Assembly: GCA_052143275.1 (NCBI GenBank)
Contig: JBKQTH010000231.1
Location: 1-7,473 of the forward strand
Length of the DNA stretch: 7,473 bases
DNA from: JAJPKE01 sp052143275
Lineage (GTDB): Bacteria > Chloroflexota > Ktedonobacteria > Ktedonobacterales > JADMIN01
Direction of reading: 5' to 3'
Shown here: in pieces, positions 6,853 through 7,473 of the stretch
How the letters are laid out: every line of letters begins with the position of its first letter
Position numbering within the stretch: position 1 is the first letter of the stretch
Made by a program: the position numbers and the translations under genes
The notes under the pieces: generated by a model
The model's database searches: none
The model's input: only the letters and a program-made list of their open reading frames with translations
What the model was told of the DNA's origin: nothing

Positions 6853-7473
6853 GCTGGTTCCTCTTTAGACGAGAGAAGCGGGCGCCTCATGCGCCGAGAA
6901 ATGGAAAGCAACGCCAGCCCACAAAATGGGCAGAATGGCATATCAGCAACTTCATGACGGCACTCCGGGCAGAGCAATCGCTGCCCATGACCAAGAGCTC
7001 GTGCCTTCTCCATGAGTCCGCTATGCAGCACCTGGCGCAGTACCAGCATAAGCCCGATGAGTATCACAGTAAACCAGATGAGCTGCGGCACTATCCCCGG
7101 TACCAGTGCGCTGAGAAGCGACGGCGCTACCTGGCCAAGCAACCCACAGAGAAGCGCCGCCGGCCACGCCGGAAATACCCCCAGTTCACTGAGTGGCAGC
7201 TGGGGATCACGCCGCAGCCAGAGCGCCGCACAGATCAAACCGGTTGTTGCCGCATTCACCATTGGGACCAGGAGCGCAATCCGCAAGATAGGCACTACCC
7301 AGGCAGAGACCAGCCCCGGCTGCTGGAACGGTCCGATCATGAACAGCCAAGCAGAGATGATGCTTTCAGCCGCGGCAAAACCAAGACCCGAGGCCGCGCC
7401 AAAGGCCAGGCCATCCAACACCTCATCGAACTTGGGGCGAGTGAAGTAGAGGACGAGTGGTCCGAACAACATC
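6849..7473 (-). CDS. PrsW-family intramembrane protease homologue with C-terminal zinc ribbon, partial at 5' end
   Basis: The gene runs off the right edge; an ATG at 7472 is in frame, but the N-terminal helices and the EExxK motif expected in PrsW proteins are missing, so the true start lies beyond the window. Numbering from that ATG, 207 residues are visible. DEVLDGLAFGAASGLGFAAAE (16-36) is the hallmark second motif, with F32 and E36 of the FxxxE signature. Further transmembrane helices lie at about 57-82, 103-123 and 128-147. In many PrsW proteins a His follows the conserved Arg in the next helix; here the helix reads R64...PMVNAATTG with Asn 73 at the likely position. A cytoplasmic zinc ribbon follows, C168/C171 and C181/C184. 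PrsW of Bacillus subtilis cleaves the anti-sigma factor RsiW; no sigma or anti-sigma gene is visible here. Its TGA overlaps the lipoprotein ATG (ATGA), so the genes are one operon. The family call is good; activity is uncertain. Confidence 0.82.
   Translation of the reverse strand, partial: MLFGPLVLYFTRPKFDEVLDGLAFGAASGLGFAAAESIISAWLFMIGPFQQPGLVSAWVVPILRIALLVPMVNAATTGLICAALWLRRDPQLPLSELGVFPAWPAALLCGLLGQVAPSLLSALVPGIVPQLIWFTVILIGLMLVLRQVLHSGLMEKARALGHGQRLLCPECRHEVADMPFCPFCGLALLSISRRMRRPLLSSKEEPA

Overview
The window holds six protein-coding genes on two converging transcription units and no RNA gene, CRISPR array, insertion sequence or attachment site that I could find. The protein set suggests a Chloroflexota bacterium, most likely of the Ktedonobacteria type: a secreted sedolisin-type (S53) acid peptidase, an FtsH of the style seen in that phylum, a PrsW-family protein ending in a zinc ribbon, and a zinc-ribbon plus helix-turn-helix protein that matches no widespread family I can name. 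This taxonomic reading is inference from protein style only; there is no rRNA or other marker.

Left half, plus strand. A good sigma70-type promoter (32-61) precedes a gene for an N-terminal zinc ribbon protein with two tandem helix-turn-helix-like repeats (124-990), a probable DNA-binding regulator. A 528-base stretch without a credible gene follows (991-1518). It carries a perfect TATAAT box that runs into three exact tandem copies of an 8-mer, and a second short direct repeat with 10-base spacing just upstream of the next gene. Then come a complete membrane AAA+ metalloprotease, FtsH (1519-3411), and, 62 bases later with a strong ribosome binding site, an isoaspartyl peptidase/L-asparaginase of the Ntn-hydrolase type (3474-4469).

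Right half, minus strand, read from right to left. A PrsW-family intramembrane protease homologue is cut by the window end (6849-7473). It overlaps by 4 bases the start of a small predicted lipoprotein (6202-6852), which is followed 19 bases later by a prepro S53 serine-carboxyl peptidase (4500-6182). The overlap and close spacing make this a convincing three-gene operon: a membrane protease homologue, a surface lipoprotein and a secreted protease. It ends 30 bases from the end of the isoaspartyl peptidase gene.

Four of the six genes encode proteases or peptide hydrolases, acting in the cytoplasmic membrane (FtsH, PrsW-like), the cytoplasm (isoaspartyl peptidase) and outside the cell (S53). 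The S53 operon is a real linkage. Whether the plus-strand pair belongs to the same physiology is not shown. I see no clear evidence for a wholly new system. The points most worth a second look are the duplicated-domain regulator, the repeat at the candidate promoter upstream of ftsH, and the PrsW homologue whose usual conserved histidine position appears to be asparagine.
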